A DNA stretch of 64,000 nt from Acanthosoma haemorrhoidale. Lineage: Eukaryota; Arthropoda; Insecta; Hemiptera; Acanthosomatidae. The position numbers and the translations under genes were made by a program. Of the stretch, positions 10,745 to 23,252 are shown piece by piece. Within the stretch, counting starts at the first letter, position 1. The number at the start of each line of letters is the position of its first letter. The DNA lies in assembly GCA_930367205.1 (NCBI GenBank), contig OV884015.1:2046001-2110000 (forward strand), written 5' to 3'. The notes beneath the pieces are model-generated. The model worked only from the letters and a program-made list of their open reading frames with translations, was not told where the DNA came from and did not search any database.

Positions 10745-12018
10745 AATTCGTAGCTTTGATCATACGATCGTATCACGTAATATAATGAGTGCCAATGATA
10801 CGGTACACTATCATATTCGACATCATTTGATGTTATATTCACTCGTGGCTTCAATCATACGATCGTATCACGTGATATAATGAGTGGCAATGATGCGGTA
10901 CACTATCATATTCCACATCATTTGATGTTATGTTTACTCGTAACTTTAATCATACGATCGTATCACGTGATTGAATGAGTGCCAATGATATGGCACACAA
11001 TCAAATTCGACATTATTTGGAGTTATATTCACTCGTAACTTGAATCAACCGATCGTATCACGTGATACAATGAGTTCAAATGATATGGTACACAATCATA
11101 TTTGACATCATTTGATGTTATGTTCACTCGTAACTTGAATCATACGATTGTATCACGTGATACCATGAGTGCTAATGATTAGGCACACAATCATATTCGA
11201 CATATTTTGATGTTATGTTCACGCGAAACTTTAATTATACGATCATATCACGTGATTGAATGAGTGCCAATGATATGACACACAATCATATTCGACATCA
11301 TTTGATGTTATATTCATTCGTAACTTGAATCATACGATTGTATCACGTGATACAATGAGTGCTAATAATACAGCACACAATCATATTCGACATCATTTGA
11401 TGTTATATTCACTCGTAACTTGAATCATACGACCGTATCACGTGATTGAATGAATGCCAATGATATGGCACACAATCATATTCGACATCATTTGATGTTA
11501 TATTCACTGGTACCATAAATCACACGATCGTATCACGTGATACCATGAGTGCTAATGATACAGCACACAATCTTATTCGACATTATTTGATGTTATATTC
11601 ACTCGTAACTTGAATCACACGATCGTATCACGTGATACAATGAGTTTAAATGATACGGTACACAATCATATTTGACATCATTTGATGTTATATCCATCCC
11701 AAACTTTAATCATACGATCGTATTACGTGATTGAATGAATGCCAATGATATGGCACACAATCATATTCGACATCATTTGATGTTATATTCACTGGTACCA
11801 TGAATCATATGATCGTATCACGTGATACCATGAGTGTTATTGATACAGCACACAATCATATTCAAAATCATTTGATGTTATCTTTACTCGTAACTTTCAT
11901 CATACGATCGTATCACGTGATACAATAAGTGCAAATGATACGGCACACTATCATATTTGACATCATTTGATGTCATATTCACTCGTAACTTTATTCATAC
12001 GATCGTATGATCTTTAAC
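10745..12018. repeat. Satellite A block 4
   Basis: Thirteen monomers between the type 1 start and the common tail (1274 bp, exact). Up to 11341 it follows block 2. Beyond that it matches the A block at 18224, including the GCTAATAATAC monomer near 11360 and the GAGTGTTATTGATAC monomer near 11833. It is therefore the point where the 7188-bp lineage hands over to the next family of cycles. Confidence 0.96.
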
Positions 12019-12456
12019 GTTAGCTCTTGCCCTATTATGTTCTCCTGATACCAAAACAAAGAAAACATCTTTAAAAAGTCGAATTTTTCGAAAATGCGTA
12101 TTTTATAGCTAGTACGTTAGCTTCTGCCCCATCATGTGCTCCTGATACTAAAACCAGGAAAATATCGTCAAAAAGTTAAATTTTTACAAAAATGCGTATT
12201 TAGAGCTAGTACGTTAGCTCCAGTCCCATTATGTTCTCCTGATACCAAAACAAGGAAAATATCGTCAAAAAGTCGAATTTTTAAAAAATGCGTATTTTAT
12301 AGCTAGTACGTCAGCTTCTGCCCCATCATGTTCTCCTGATACTAAAACCAGGAAAATATCGTCAAAAAGTCGAATTTTTAAAAAATGCGCATTTCATAGC
12401 TAGTACGTCAGCTCCTGCCCCATTATGTTCTCCTGATACGAAAACAACGAAAACAA
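12019..12456. repeat. Satellite B block 4 (short, type 2 end)
   Basis: The shortest B block: four monomers plus a 50-bp partial (438 bp). The opening monomer is hybrid, passing directly from CATCTTTAAAAAG to a TTTTTCGAAAATG monomer. It ends in the type 2 junction, with CGAAAACAA duplicated in tandem before the A palindrome. Confidence 0.95.
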
Positions 12457-13138
12457 CGATCGTATCACGTGATACAATGAGTGATAATGATTAGGCACAC
12501 TATCTTATTCGACATCATTTGATGTTGTATTCACTCGAAACTTTAATCATACGATCATATCACGTGATACCATGAGTGCTAATGATTAGGCACACAATCA
12601 TAATCGACATCATTTGATGTTATGTTCACGCGAAACTTTAATCATACAATCATATCACGTGATTGAATGACTGCCAATGATATAGTACACAATCATATTC
12701 GACATCATTTGATGTTATGTTTACTCGTAACTTTATCATACGATCGTATCACGTGATTGAATGAGTGCCAATGATATGGCACACAATCAAATTCGACATT
12801 ATTTGGTGTTATATTCACTCGTAACTTGAATCACACGATCGTATCACGTGATACAATGAGTTCAAATGATACGGTACACAATCATATTCGACATCATTTG
12901 ATGTTATGTTCACTCGTGACTTGAATCATACGATCGTATCACGTGATACAATGAGTGATAATGATTAGGCACACTATCATATTCGACATATTTTGATGTT
13001 ATGTTCACGCGAAACTTTAATTATACGATCATATCACGTGATTGAATGAGTGCGAATGATATGACACACAATCATATTCGACATCATTTGATGTTATATC
13101 ACTCGTAACTTTATTCATACGATCGTATGATCTTTAAC
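12457..13138. repeat. Satellite A block 5
   Basis: Seven monomers starting inside the first palindrome at CGATCGTATC (type 2 start), with two single-base deletions: CTTTATCATACG near 12731 and TTATATCACTCG near 13098. Its last monomer is a GATATGACAC subtype. All other complete blocks but one end with a GTGCAAATGATACGGCAC monomer. Confidence 0.94.
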
Positions 13139-13966
13139 GTTAGCTCTTGCCCTATTATGTTCTCCTGATACCAAAACAAAGAAAACATCTTTAAAAAGTC
13201 GAATATTAACAAAAATGCGTATTTCATAGCTAGTATGTTAGCTCCTGCCCCATTATGTTCTCCTGATACCTGAACAAGAAAATATCGTCAAAAAGTTGAA
13301 TTTTTAAAAAAATGCGTATTTCTTAGCTAGTACGTTAGCTCCTGCCTTATTATGTTCTCCTGATACCAAAACAAAGAAAATGTCATAAAAAAGTTAAATT
13401 TTTTTAAAAAAGAGTATTTTATAGCTGGTACGTTAGCTCCTGAACAATTATGTTCTCCTGATACGAAATCAAGAAAAATATCGTCAAAAAGTCGAATTTT
13501 TCGAAAATGCGTATTTTATAGCTAGTACGTTAGCTTCTGCCCCATCATGTGCTCCTGATACTAAAACCAGGAAAATATCGTCAAAAAGTTAAATTTTTTA
13601 AAAAAGAGTATCTTATAGCTGGTACGTCAGCTCCTGCCCTATTATGTTCTCCTGATACGAAAACAAGACAAATATCGTCAAAAAGTCAAATTTTTACAAA
13701 AATGCGTATTTAGAGCTAGTACGTTAGCTCCAGTCCCATTATGTTCTCCTGATACCAAAACAAGGAAAATATCGTCAAAAAGTCGAATTTTTAAAAAATG
13801 CGTATTTCATAGCTAGTACGTTAGCTTCTGCCCCATCATGTTCTCCTGATACTAAAACCAGGAAAATATCGTCAAAAAGTCGAATTTTTAAAAAATGCGC
13901 ATTTCATAGCTAGTACGTCAGCTCCTGCCTCATTATGTTCTCCTGATACGAAAACAACGAAAACAA
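13139..13966. repeat. Satellite B block 5
   Basis: Eight monomers plus a 50-bp partial, type 2 end. The first six monomers correspond to those of the block at 14841; the last two (CTCCAGTCCCATTATG and onward) instead match the block at 12019. The block is a mosaic of its two neighbours. Confidence 0.95.
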
Positions 13967-14840
13967 CGATCGTATCACGTGATACAATGAGTGATAATGA
14001 TTAGGCACACTATCTTATTCGACATCATTTGATGTTGTATTCACTCGAAACATTAATCATACGATCATATCACGTGATATTATGAGTGCTAATGATTAAG
14101 CACACAATCATATTCGACATCATTTGATGTTATGTTCACGCGAAACTTTAATCATACAATCATATCACGTGATTGAATGAGTGCCAATGATATAGTACAC
14201 TATCATATTCGACATCATTTGATGTTATGTTCACCCGAAACTTCAATCAATCGATCGTATCACGTGATTGAATGAGTGCCAATGATATGACACACAATCA
14301 TATTCGACATCATTTGATGTTATATTCACTCGTAACTTGAATCATACGATTGTAACACGTGATACAATGAGTTCAAATGATACGGTACACAATCATATTC
14401 CACATCATTTGATGTTATGTTTACTCGTAACTTTAATCATACGATCGTATCACGTGATTGAATGAGTGCCAATGATATGGCACACAATCAAATTCGACAT
14501 TATTTGGTGTTATATTCACTCGTAACTTGAATCACACGATCGTATCACGTGATACAATGAGTTCAAATGATACGGTACACAATCATATTCGACATCATTT
14601 GATGTTATATTCACTCGTAACTTGAATCATACGATTGTATCACGTGATACAATGAGTGCTAATGATACAGCACACAATCATATTCGACATCATTTGATGT
14701 TATATTCACTCGTAACTTGAATCATACGATCGTATCACGTGATACAATAAGTGCAAATGATACGGCACACTATCATATTTGACATCATTTGATGTCATAT
14801 TCACTCGTAACTTTATTCATACGATCGTATGATCTTTAAC
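13967..14840. repeat. Satellite A block 6
   Basis: Nine monomers after a type 2 start (874 bp, exact). Same length and subtype order as the block at 15671, with scattered substitutions such as GATATTATGAG near 14077. Confidence 0.96.
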
Positions 14841-15670
14841 GTTAGCTCTTGCCCTATTATGTTCTCCTGATACCAAAACAAAGAAAACATCTTTAAAAAG
14901 TCGAATATTAACAAAAATGCGTATTTCATAGCTAGTATGTTAGCTCCTGCCCCATTATGTTCTCCTGATACCTGAACAAGAAAATATCGTCAAAAAGTTG
15001 AATTTTTAAAAAAATGCGTATTTCTTAGCTAGTACGTTAGCTCCTGCCTTATTATGTTCTCCTGATACCAAAACAAAGAAAATGTCATAAAAAAGTTAAA
15101 TTTTTTTAAAAAAGAGTATTTTATAGCTGGTACGTTAGCTCCTGAACAATTATGTTCTCCTGATACGAAATCGAGAAAAATATCGTCAAAAAGTCGAATT
15201 TTTCGAAAATGCGTATTTCATAGCTAGTACGTTAGCTTCTGCCCCATCATGTGCTCCTGATACTAAAACCAGGAAAATATCGTCAAAAAGTTAAATTTTT
15301 TTAAAAAAGAGTATTTTATAGCTGGTACATCAGCTCCTGCCCTATTATGTTCTCCTGATACGAAAACAAGACAAATATCGTCAAAAAGTCAAATTTTTAC
15401 AAAAATGCGTATTTAGAGCTAGTACGTTAGCTCCTGTCCCGTTATGTTCTCCTGATATCAAAACAAAAAAAATATCGTTCAAAAGTCAAATTTTTACAAA
15501 AATGCGTATTTCATAGCTGGTACGTTAGCTCCTGCCCTATTATGTTCTCCTGATACGAAAACAAGAAAAATATCGTCAAAAAGTTGAATTTTTCAAAAAT
15601 GCGTATTTCATAGCTAGTATGTTAGCTCCTGCCCCATTATGTTCTCCTGATACGAAAACAACGAAAACAA
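14841..15670. repeat. Satellite B block 6
   Basis: Eight monomers plus a 50-bp partial, type 2 end. Its last two full monomers carry the run AACAAAAAAAATATCG and the GTTCAAAAGTC change. It shares these with the long block at 16545, which continues where this one stops. Confidence 0.95.
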
Positions 15671-16544
15671 CGATCGTATCACGTGATACAATGAGTGATA
15701 ATGATTAGGCACACTATCTTATTCGACATTATTTGATGTTGTATTCACTCGAAACTTTAATCATACGAGCATATCACGTGATACCATGAGTGCTAATGAT
15801 TAGGCACACAATCATATTCGACATCATTTGATGTTATGTTCACGCGAAACTTTAATCATACAATCATATCACGTGATTGAATGAGTGCCAATGATATAGT
15901 ACACTATCATATTCGACATCATTTGATGTTATGTTCACCCGAAACTTCAATCAATCGATCGTATCACGTGATTGAATGAGTGCCAATGATATGACACACA
16001 ATCATATTCGACATCATTTGATGTTATATTCACTCGTAACTTGAATCATACGATTGTAACACGTGATACAATGAGTTCAAATGATACGGTACACAATCAT
16101 ATTCCACATCATTTGATGTTATGTTTACTCGTAACTTTAATCATTCGATCGTATCACGTGATTGAATGAGTGCCAATGATATGGCACACAATCAAATTCG
16201 ACATTATTTGGTGTTATATTCACTCGTAACTTGAATCACACGATCGTATCACGTGATACAATGAGTTCAAATGATACGGTACACAATCATATTCGACATC
16301 ATTTGATGTTATATTCACTCGTAACTTGAATCATACGATTGTATCACGTGATACAATGAGTGCTAATGATACAGCACACAATCATATTCGACATCATTTG
16401 ATGTTATATTCACTCGTAACTTGAATCATACGATCGTATCACGTGATACAATAAGTGCAAATGATACGGCACACTATCATATTTGACATCATTTGATGTC
16501 ATATTCACTCGTAACTTTATTCATACGATCGTATGATCTTTAAC
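15671..16544. repeat. Satellite A block 7
   Basis: Nine monomers after a type 2 start (874 bp). Partner of the block at 13967 at offset 1704. One monomer has lost the first palindrome (ATCATTCGATCG near 16140), and another reads ACGAGCATATC near 15765. Confidence 0.96.
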
Positions 16545-18223
16545 GTTAGCTCTTGCCCTATTATGTTCTCCTGATACCAAAACAAAGAAAACATCTTTAA
16601 AAAGTCGAATTTTTCGAAAATGCGTATTTTATAGCTAGTACGTTAGCTTCTGCCCCATCATGTGCTCCTGATACTAAAACCAGGAAAATATCGTCAAAAA
16701 GTTGAATTTTTAAAAAAATGCGTATTTCTTAGCTAGTACGTTAGCTCCTGCCTTATTATGTTCTCCTGATACCAAAACAAAGAAAATGTCATAAAAAAGT
16801 TAAATTTTTTTAAAAAAGAGTATTTTATAGCTGGTACGTTAGCTCCTGAACAATTCTGTTCTCCTGATACGAAATCAAGAAAAATATCGTCAAAAAGTCG
16901 AATTTTTCGAAAATGCGTATTTCATAGCTAGTACGTTAGCTTCTGCCCCATCATGTGCTCCTGATACTAAAACCAGGAAAATATCGTCAAAAAGTTAAAT
17001 TTTTTTAAAAAAGAGTATTTTATAGCTGGTACGTCAGCTCCTGCCCTATTATGTTCTCCTGATACGAAAACAAGACAAATATCGTCAAAAAGTCAAATTT
17101 TTACAAAAATGCGTATTTAGAGCTAGTACGTTAGCTCCTGTCCCGTTATGTTCTCCTGATAACAAAACAAAAAAAATATCGTTCAAAAGTCAAATTTTTA
17201 CAAAAATGCGTATTTCATAGCTGGTACGTTAGCTCCTGCCCTATTATGTTCTCCTGATACGAAAACAAGAAAAATATCGTCAAAAAGTTGAATTTTTCAA
17301 AAATGCGTATTTCATAGCTAGTATGTTAGCTCCTGCCCCATTATGTTCTCCTGATATGAAAATCAGGAAAATATCGTCAAAAAGTTGAATTTTAAAAAAA
17401 TGGGTATTTCATAGCTGGTACGTTAGCTCCTGCCCTATTATGTTCTCCTGATACGAAAACGAGAAAAATATCGTCAAAAAGTTGAATTTTTCAAAAATGC
17501 GTATTTCATAGCTAGTACGTTAGCTCCTGCCCCATCATGTTCTCCTGATACTAAAACGAGGAAAAGATCGTCAAAAAGTTGAATTTTTAAAAAATGCGTA
17601 TTTCATAGCTAGTACGTCAGCTTCTGCCGCATAATGTTCTCCTGATACTAAAACCAGGAAAATATCGTCAAAAAGTCGAATTTTTAAAAAATGCTTATTT
17701 CATAGCTAGTACGTCAGCTCCTGCCCCATTATGTTCTCCTGATATGAAAACCAGGAAAATATCGTCAAAAAGTCGAATTTTAAAAAAAATGGGTATTTCA
17801 TAGCTGGCACGTTAGCTCCTGCTCTTTTATGTTCTCCTGATACGAAAACCAGGAAAATATCGTCAAAAAGTCGATTTTTTAAAAAATGCGTATTTCATAG
17901 CTAGTACGTCAGCTCCTGCCCCATTATGTTCTCCTGATACCTAAACAACAAAATATCGTCAAAAAGTTGAATTTTTAAAAAAAATGCGTATTTCTTAGCT
18001 AGTACGTTAGCTCCTGCCTTATTATGTTCTCCTGATACCAAAACAAAGAAAATGTCATCAAAAAGTTAAATTTTTTTAAAAAAGAGTATTTTATAGCCGG
18101 TACGTTAGCTTCTGAACAATTATGATTTCCTCATACCAAAACAAGAAAAATATCGTCAAAAAGTCGAATTTTAAAAAAATGCGTATTTTATAGCTGGTAC
18201 AATAATTCCTGCCCTATTATGTT
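16545..18223. repeat. Satellite B block 7 (long)
   Basis: Seventeen monomers plus the 23-bp remnant (1679 bp), type 1 end. One of three B blocks of this size, with 21573 and 27458. Its middle section contains GATATGAAAATCAGG and AACGAGGAAAAGATCG monomers, and TTTTAAAAAAAATGGG near 17780. Confidence 0.96.
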
Positions 18224-19497
18224 AATTCGTAGCTTTGATCATACGATCGTATCACGTAATATAATGAGTGCCAATGATACGGTACACTATCATATTCGAC
18301 ATCATTTGATGTTATATTCACTCGTGGCTTCAATCATACGATCGTATCACGTGATATAATGAGTGGCAATGATGCGGTACACTATCATATTCCACATCAT
18401 TTGATGTTATGTTTACTCGTAACTTTAATCATACGATCGTATCACGTGATTGAATGAGTGCCAATGATATGGCACACAATCAAATTCGACATTATTTGGT
18501 GTTATATTCACTCGTAACTTGAATCAACCGATCGTATCACGTGATACAATGAGTTCAAATGATATGGTACACAATCATATTTGACATCATTTGATGTTAT
18601 GTTCACTCGTAACTTGAATCATACGATTGTATCACGTGATACCATGAGTGCTAATGATTAGGCACACAATCATATTCGACATATTTTGATGTTATGTTCA
18701 CGCGAAACTTTAATTATACGATCATATCACGTGATTGAATGAGTGCCAATGATATGACACACAATCATATTCGACATCATTTGATGTTATATTCACTCGT
18801 AACTTGAATCATACGATTGTATCACGTGATGCAATGAGTGCTAATAATACAGCACACAATCATATTCGACATCATTTGATGTTATATTCACTCGTAACTT
18901 GAATCATACGACCGTATCACGTGATTGAATGAATGCCAATGATATGGCACACAATCATATTCGACATCATTTGATATTATATTCACTGGTACCATGAATC
19001 ATACGATCGTATCACGTGATACCATGAGTGCTAATGATACAGCACACAATCTTATTCGACATTATTTGATGTTATATTCACTCGTAACTTGAATCACACG
19101 ATCGTATCACGTGATACAATGAGTTCAAATGATATGGTACACAATCATATTTGACATCATTTGATGTTATATCCATCCCAAACTTTAATCATACGATCGT
19201 ATCACGTGATTGAATGAATGCCAATGATATGGCACACAATCATATTCGACATCATTTGATGTTATATTCACTGGTACCATGAATCATATGATCGTATCAC
19301 GTGATACCATGAGTGTTATTGATACAGCACACAATCATATTCAAAATCATTTGATGTTATCTTCACTCGTAACTTTCATCATACGATCGTATCACGTGAT
19401 ACAATAAGTGCAAATGATACGGCACACTATCATATTTGACATCATTTGATGTCATATTCACTCGTAACTTTATTCATACGATCGTATGATCTTTAAC
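18224..19497. repeat. Satellite A block 8
   Basis: Thirteen monomers (1274 bp), same length and subtype order as the block at 10745. Differences include GTGATGCAATGAG near 18828 and TTGATATTATATTC near 18970, both point changes. Confidence 0.96.
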
Positions 19498-20203
19498 GTT
19501 AGCTCTTGCCCTATTATGTTCTCCTGATACCAAAACAAAGAAAACATCTTTAAAAAGTCGAATTTTAACAAAAATGCGTATTTCATAGCTTGTACGTTAG
19601 CACCTGCCGCATCATGTTCTCCTGATACTAAAACCAGGAAAATATCGTCAAAAAGTCGAATTTTTAAAAAATGCTTATTTCATAGCTAGTACGTCAGCTC
19701 CTGCCCCATTATGTTCTCCTGATACGAAAACAACAAAAATATCGTCAAAAAGTCGAATTTTTAAAAAAATGGGTATTTCATAGCTGGCACGTTAGCTCCT
19801 GCTCTTTTATGTTCTCTTGATACTAAATCAAGGAAAATATCGTCAAAAAGTCGAATTTTTCGAAAATGCGTATTTCATAGCTAGTACGTCAGCTCCTGTC
19901 CCATTATGTTCTCCTGATACCTAAACAACAAAATATCGTCAAAAAGTTGAATTTTTAAAAAAAATGCGTATTTCTTAGCTAGTACGTTAGCTCCTGCCTT
20001 ATTATGTTCTCCTGATACCAAAACAAAGAAAATGTCATCAAAAAGTTAAATTTTTTTAAAAAAGAGTATTTTATAGCTGGTACGTTAGCTTCTGAACAAT
20101 TATGATTTCCTCATACCAAAACAAGAAAAATATCGTCAAAAAGTTGAATTTTAAAAAAATGCGTATTTTATAGCTGGTACAATAATTCCTGCCCTATTAT
20201 GTT
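19498..20203. repeat. Satellite B block 8
   Basis: Seven monomers plus remnant (706 bp). The second junction in it reads GCTTGTACGTTAGCACCTGC, a variant shared only with the block at 25285. The type 1 end has TGTTAACTCGTAGC. Confidence 0.96.
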
Positions 20204-21572
20204 AACTCGTAGCTTTGATCATACGATCGTATCACGTAATATAATGAGTGCTAATGATACATTATACAATCATATTCAACATCATTTGATGTTATTTTCA
20301 CTCGTAACTTTCATCATACGATCGTATCACGTGATACAATGAGTGCCAATGATACGGTACACTATCATATTCGACATCATTTGATGTTATATTCACTCGT
20401 TGCTTCAATCATACGATCGTATCACGTGATATAATGAGTGGCAATGATGCGGTACACTATCATATTCGACATCATTTGATGTTATATTCACTCGTGACTT
20501 GAATCATACGATCGTATCACGTGATACAATGAGTGATAATGATTAGGCACACTATCTTATTTGACATCATTTGATGTTATATTCACTCGAAACTTTAATC
20601 ATACGATCATATCACGTGATACCATGAGTGCTAATGATTAGGCACACAATCATATTCGACATCATTTGATGTTATGTTCACGCGAAACTTTAATCATACA
20701 ATCATATCACGTGATTGAATGAGTGCCAATGGTATAGTACACTATCATATTCGACATCATTTGATGTTATGTTCACCCGAAACTTCAATCAATCGATCGT
20801 ATCACGTGATTGAATGAGTGCCAATGATATGACACACAATCATATTCGACATCATTTGATGTTATATTCACTCGTAACTTGAATCATACGATTGTAACAC
20901 GTGATACGATGAGTTCAAATGATACGGTACACAATCATATTCCACATCATTTGATGTTATGTTTACTCGTAACTTTAATCATACGATCGTATCACGTGAT
21001 TGAATGAGTGCCAATGATATGGCATACAATCAAATTTGACATTATTTGGTGTTATATTCACTCGTAACTTGAATCACACGATCGTATCACGTGATACAAT
21101 GAGTTCAAATGATACGGTACACAATCATATTCGACATCATTTGATGTTATGTTCACTCGTGACTTGAATCATACGATCGTATCACGTGATACAATGAGTG
21201 ATAATGATTAGGCACACTATCATATTCGACATATTTTGATGTTATGTTCACGCGAAACTTTAATTATACGATCATATCACGTGATTGAATGAGTGCCAAT
21301 GATATGACACACAATCATATTCGACATCATTTGATGTTATAATCACTCGTAACTTGAATCATACGATTGTATCACGTGATACAATGAGTGCTAATGATAC
21401 AGCACACAATCATATTCGACATCATTTGATGTTATATTCACTCGTAACTTGAATCATACGATCGTATCACGTGATACAATAAGTGCAAATGATACGGCAC
21501 ACTATCATATTTGACATCATTTGATGTCATATTCACTCGTAACTTTATTCATACGATCGTATGATCTTTAAC
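20204..21572. repeat. Satellite A block 9
   Basis: Fourteen monomers (1369 bp, exact). The homologous block at 26185 has one monomer fewer. A monomer near 21341 has TTATAATCACTCG, a marker that reappears at 27230, 49850, 54410, 58870 and 63200. The marker tracks a shared ancestor across the right half of the window. Confidence 0.96.
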
Positions 21573-23252
21573 GTTAGCTCTTGCCCTATTATGTTCTCCT
21601 GATACCAAAACAAAGAAAACATCTTTAAAAAGTCGAATATTAACAAAAATGCGTATTTCATAGCTAGTATGTTAGCTCCTGCCCCATTATGTTCTCCTGA
21701 TACCTGAACAAGAAAATATCGTCAAAAAGTTGAATTTTTAAAAAAAATGCGTATTTCTTAGCTAGTACGTTAGCTCCTGCCTTATTATGTTCTCCTGATA
21801 CCAAAACAAAGAAAATGTCATAAAAAAGTTAAATTTTTTTAAAAAAGAGTATTTTATAGCTGGTACGTTAGCTCCTGAACAATTCTGTTCTCCTGATACG
21901 AAATCAAGAAAAATATCGTCAAAAAGTCGAATTTTTCGAAAATGCGTATTTCATAGCTAGTACGTTAGCTTCTGCCCCATCATGTGCTCCTGATACTAAA
22001 ACCAGGAAAATATCGTCAAAAAGTTACATTTTTTTTAAAAAGAGTATTTTATAGCTGGTACGTCAGCTCCTGCCCTATTATGTTCTCCTGATACGAAAAC
22101 AAGACAAATATCGTCAAAAAGTCAAATTTTTACAAAAATGCGTATTTAAAGCTAGTACGTTAGCTCCTGTCCCGTTATGTTCTCCTGATACCAAAACAAA
22201 AAAAATATCGTTCAAAAGTCAAATTTTTACAAAAATGCGTATTTCATAGCTGGTACGTTAGCTCCTGCCCTATTATGTTCTCCTGATACGAAAACAAGAA
22301 AAATATCGTCAAAAAGTTGAATTTTTCAAAAATGCGTATTTCATAGCTAGTATGTTAGCTCCTGCCCCATTATGTTCTCCTGATATGAAAATCAGGAAAA
22401 TATCGTCAAAAAGTTGAATTTTAAAAAAATGGGTATTTCATAGCTGGTACGTTAGCTCCAGTCCCATTATGTTCTCCTGATACCAAAACAAGGAAAATAT
22501 CGTCAAAAAGTCGAATTTTTAAAAAATGCGTATTTCATAGCTAGTACGTCAGCTTCTGCCCCATCATGTTCTCCTGATACTTAAACAAGGAAAATATCGT
22601 CAAAAAGTCGAATTTTTAAAAAATGCGTATTTCATAGCTAGTACGTCAGCTCCTGCCCCATTATGTTCTCCTGATACGAAAACAACGAAAATATCGTCAA
22701 AAAGTCGAATTTTTATAAAAATGGGTATTTCATAGCTGGCACGTTAGCTCCTGCTCTTTTATGTTCTCCTGATACTAAATCAAGGAAAATATCGTCAAAA
22801 AGTCGAATTTTTCGAAAATGCGTATTTCATAGCTAGTACGTTAGCTCCTGCCCCATCTTGTTCTCCTGATACCAAAACAAAGAAAATATCGTCTAAAATT
22901 CAAATTTTTACAAAAATGCGTTTTTTATAGCTGGTACGTTAGCTCCTACCCTATTATGATTTCCTCATACCAAAACCAGAAAAATATCGTCAAAAAGTCG
23001 ATTTTTTAAAAAATGCGTATTTCATAGCTAGTACGTCAGCTCCTGCCCCATTATGTTCTCCTGATACCTAAACAAAGAAAATGTCATCAAAAAGTTAAAT
23101 TTTTTTAAAAAAGAGTATTTTATAGCTGGTACGTTAGCTTCTGAACAATTATGATTTCCTCATACCAAAACAAGAAAAATATCGTCAAAAAGTCGAATTT
23201 TAAAAAAATGCGTATTTTATAGCTGGTACAATAATTCCTGCCCTATTATGTT
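21573..23252. repeat. Satellite B block 9 (long)
   Basis: Seventeen monomers plus remnant (1680 bp). Homologous along its length to the block at 27458. Small changes include GATACTTAAACAAGG near 22576 versus TACTAAAACAAGG in the partner, and TATGATTTCCTC near 22965 versus TATGATCTCCTG. Confidence 0.96.

Larger units (their letters stand above)
7189..11341. repeat. 7188-bp higher-order repeat, copy 2 (matched part)
   Basis: Second copy of the span at 1-4153, including both 136-bp monomers and the 1095-bp B block. After 11341 the sequence switches to the order found at 18788, so the copies were joined to different neighbours by recombination. Confidence 0.92.
13139..16544. repeat. Two 1.7-kb B+A cycles
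   Basis: Cycles 13139-14840 (1702 bp) and 14841-16544 (1704 bp), both entered and left through type 2 junctions on the B-to-A side. The A halves correspond throughout. The B halves correspond except for their last two full monomers. Confidence 0.88.
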
